Source: Cladorrhinum sp. PSN259 | Lineage: Eukaryota; Ascomycota; Sordariomycetes; Sordariales; Podosporaceae | Assembly: GCA_033725935.1 (NCBI GenBank) | Contig: MU867101.1 | Span: forward strand, 62,001 to 126,000 | Length of the DNA stretch: 64,000 bases | Reading direction: 5' to 3' | Shown: in pieces, positions 61,826-64,000 of the stretch | How positions within the stretch are numbered: position 1 is the stretch's first letter | Layout of the letters: each line of letters begins with the position of its first letter | Program-made: the position numbers and the translations under genes | The notes under the pieces: model-generated | The model's input: the letters and a program-made list of their open reading frames with translations, nothing else | The model's database searches: none | Told to the model about the DNA's origin: nothing

Positions 61826-64000
61826 CTATTCCTTCTTTTTCCCCTTCTGTTTGTCCTTCTTATCTTTCTTGCCCTTCTTTCCACCCTCCTCCTTTACCCC
61901 TTCGGCCTCCTCTTCATCATCTTCCCCAGCCTCAACCTTCTCCTCGTCAGTCAACAACTTCCTCAACGCAGGAATATAAACCTCCGCCTGCTTAAACTCC
62001 CCCAACTTAACCCTCATATGGTCAAAGGCAAACACAACAGCCTGATCTACAATTGGCTCCTTCAACCCGGCCTCAACGTCGACCAATCCCTGAGTTAAAT
62101 TCCTAGTATTTCTACCTTTGTTCAACCTCGCCCGTCTCTCTGTGATCCGTATTTCTCTTCTTACACCCTCGATCGTCCCATCTTCACCGGTCGGCAAAGC
62201 GGGCAACTTGGGATATCTCTGAGAAAAGTGTGTGAGCAATATACGGCGGGCCTTCATTTCCGCTCCAATGGCGAGTGCCTCCGAGAGCGTAGAATGCTTC
62301 TTGGCCTGTGCATCACCTTTAAGTTCATCCTCAAACGTGCATTCGTGAATGAGTAGATGCGCGCCCTTGCCGAGCTCAGCAAAGGGGAAAGAGGGACGAC
62401 AATCGCCAGAGTAGGCAATCTTGAGGCCAGAATGAGGGAAGGTAATAACCAGTGCCATGGCGTCGTGGCAGTGATCAACGTAAACACTCTCGAAGATAGG
62501 AAGACCAAAATCCTCCGACTTGTAAGTGGAAGAAGTATCGGAATCTGTAGGGAGGTGGATTGACACCTCAGCGGTGTTGCCGACAAATCTTTGACCGCCA
62601 AGGAGGACTCTGATGGTGTTTTCTAGACCGAGTGGTTCAACGCCGGAATACTCTTGCAACCAGTCGTGGAACTTGTAAGTGGCGACGATGGCGAGCTTAT
62701 GAGGGGAGTTGACAGCCCTCCATCTGGCGAGAATACTGGCCGTACCGAGATGGTGGTCGGCATGTAAATGGCTGATGCATATTGCGCGCAGGTCTCTGAG
62801 GACTTCATCTGCTCCTTCGTAGCCATAGAGACGGCGGAGTTGTCCGAGAGTATTCTCGCCGCAGTCAATTATATAGCTGCCGTGACCGGGTACGCGGATC
62901 AGGTTGGCCGAGACGTTGCGGTATTTTGATGGGAGAGCTGAGCCGGTACCGAGGGGAATGATTTCAGTCTCGAGGTCGGGAATATCCTTTTGCAACTCTT
63001 GAACTTGGGCTAGAAAATCAGCATCGGCAGCCTTAACGCGAGCTTCGTCGGCGAGCTGGATGACCTCTTGGCAGTTCGCCATGAGCTCCTGCACAGGCTG
63101 GAGAGTATTCATAACCGGAGTAGCGTTGGTGTGGTCGAACTGAACCTTGGGAGCAAGCCAGAGAGCAACTCCAGATTTGCCAATCTCAGAAATAGGTCTG
63201 AGAGCATCGTCGAGTTGCGATGATGACTCATTATTGAACTTGGGAAGCTGGAATCTGTCGGGGTCGACAAGGTTGAGCTTGATTTGTTGAGCGGCAGGCG
63301 ATTCGAGAGCGACAAGGTTGGGAGAAATGTGTGCACCAAACATGATGTGCTTGACTGAAGGACGCTGCTTCATGAACTCAACCAACCTGGGCTCCGTCTC
63401 AACGTGGAGGTGTTCCGTAGAAACCCAGTACATGGCCTCGATGTTCTTCATAACCTCCGCGTCTGACCATTCAGGACGATCCAGAAAGCTCTGGACAAGA
63501 TCTTGATGCGAGATATCGATGATAGCAAAGCCGCTGCCCTCAATAGGAGCCTCCATGACCATCTCAGGAGTTACGATGGCACCATCCGTTCCAGGAACGC
63601 TTTCTCCGGCAGTGAGACGCCTGAAATCGTGCTTATGGACACCTAAGCTTGTTGCCAAGACGGGATTGAACTTTCCACGACGAGTGTTGCCCTTCACAAT
63701 GTAGCACATGGACTCGGTTGTTCGCCTAGGCAGAGGCAACCTCTCGAGCTGTGCCGCAGGCCAGGGCGTTCTTACCAGAACGCGGAGATCGGGACGGTGA
63801 TGTACTTCTCTGGGAATTTCGGTCTCGTAAGGTTGAATATGGCCGTTCTCGTCTCTTACAAAGACTTTGCAGGGAAGCTCAACATCCTTCAGAGACGTCT
63901 CACGAAGAGTGTCAAGGCTCCAGTTGGACCCAAACATGTCTCTGACGACCCCCTCCCTGACCCGTTGGTCAACCTCCTCGGTGTTGGCATCGACCATGAC
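61826..64000 (-). CDS. trz1: tRNase Z, long form (ELAC2/TRZ1-like), 5' part beyond the window
   Basis: This endonuclease removes 3' trailers from pre-tRNAs in nucleus and mitochondria. The frame runs without a stop from 61826 to the right edge, so the gene is partial and its N-terminal domain, including any presequence, is outside. The visible part is 724 residues and matches the C-terminal metallo-beta-lactamase half. It shows PLGTGSALPSKYRN, the metal motif SHLHADHHLG, a second metal region in YSGDCRPS, and LLTHFSQRYPK. N-terminal to these it has the degenerate beta-lactamase half typical of the long form. A Lys-rich tail (KKGKKDKKDKQKGKKKE) ends the protein. No intron is needed in this part. 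The translation start cannot be placed; the ATG at 63997 is not assumed to be it. Confidence 0.93.
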   Translation of the reverse strand, partial: VMVDANTEEVDQRVREGVVRDMFGSNWSLDTLRETSLKDVELPCKVFVRDENGHIQPYETEIPREVHHRPDLRVLVRTPWPAAQLERLPLPRRTTESMCYIVKGNTRRGKFNPVLATSLGVHKHDFRRLTAGESVPGTDGAIVTPEMVMEAPIEGSGFAIIDISHQDLVQSFLDRPEWSDAEVMKNIEAMYWVSTEHLHVETEPRLVEFMKQRPSVKHIMFGAHISPNLVALESPAAQQIKLNLVDPDRFQLPKFNNESSSQLDDALRPISEIGKSGVALWLAPKVQFDHTNATPVMNTLQPVQELMANCQEVIQLADEARVKAADADFLAQVQELQKDIPDLETEIIPLGTGSALPSKYRNVSANLIRVPGHGSYIIDCGENTLGQLRRLYGYEGADEVLRDLRAICISHLHADHHLGTASILARWRAVNSPHKLAIVATYKFHDWLQEYSGVEPLGLENTIRVLLGGQRFVGNTAEVSIHLPTDSDTSSTYKSEDFGLPIFESVYVDHCHDAMALVITFPHSGLKIAYSGDCRPSFPFAELGKGAHLLIHECTFEDELKGDAQAKKHSTLSEALAIGAEMKARRILLTHFSQRYPKLPALPTGEDGTIEGVRREIRITERRARLNKGRNTRNLTQGLVDVEAGLKEPIVDQAVVFAFDHMRVKLGEFKQAEVYIPALRKLLTDEEKVEAGEDDEEEAEGVKEEGGKKGKKDKKDKQKGKKKE

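Noticed and set aside
1..64000. CRISPR arrays, prophage or bacterial operons
   Set aside because: No spaced direct repeats of that kind were seen and all genes are eukaryotic with introns.

Overview
This window looks like nuclear DNA of a filamentous ascomycete (Pezizomycotina, probably Sordariomycetes or a close class). The evidence is short introns with GTNNGT donors, pyrimidine-rich promoters, a Zn2Cys6 regulator, a fungal NADPH oxidase of the Nox2/NoxB type, and eukaryotic single-copy genes arranged without operons. Species cannot be fixed from the sequence alone. Gene models were built by joining open frames across GT..AG introns; every spliced model proposed here keeps the reading frame.

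Layout. 0.4-8.7 kb is dense with information-processing genes: TFIIF beta (minus), NIP7 (minus), TFIIH subunit SSL1 (minus), the KEOPS subunit CGI121 (minus), and eIF2B beta (plus, divergent from CGI121). 9.9-11.6 kb holds a type II pantothenate kinase. A gene-poor stretch of about 7.4 kb follows and leads to a Zn2Cys6/AT-hook transcription factor (19.0-21.4 kb). 22.8-24.9 kb encodes a predicted mitochondrial, membrane-anchored P-loop ATPase. 27.3-29.5 kb and 32.2-34.1 kb encode two low-complexity proteins of unknown function, separated by a 42-bp minisatellite and AT-rich DNA. 36.7-38.4 kb is allantoinase, with GATA motifs upstream. 40.3-43.2 kb is phosphatidylinositol-4-phosphate 5-kinase. 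44.6-46.6 kb is a divergent pair, COA6 (cytochrome oxidase assembly) and SYS1 (Golgi). 47.6-49.3 kb is an unknown protein with a questionable 45-nt intron. 49.9-51.3 kb is glutaryl-CoA dehydrogenase, 52.2-53.1 kb a five-exon UBC4/5-type E2, 57.2-59.0 kb NADPH oxidase 2, 60.1-61.2 kb the splicing factor CWC24, and from 61.8 kb to the window end the 3' part of long-form tRNase Z.

How the genes relate. Most are unlinked housekeeping functions (transcription, translation, tRNA maturation, ribosome assembly, splicing), as expected for a core fungal chromosome arm. There is no secondary-metabolite cluster and no intact transposon. The most unusual items are a Pol III-like box A/box B/T-run unit near 47.3 kb that resembles a tRNA-derived SINE, the tandem minisatellite, the degenerate Walker B of the mitochondrial ATPase, and the GATA cluster upstream of allantoinase. 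I did not find a clearly new biological system.
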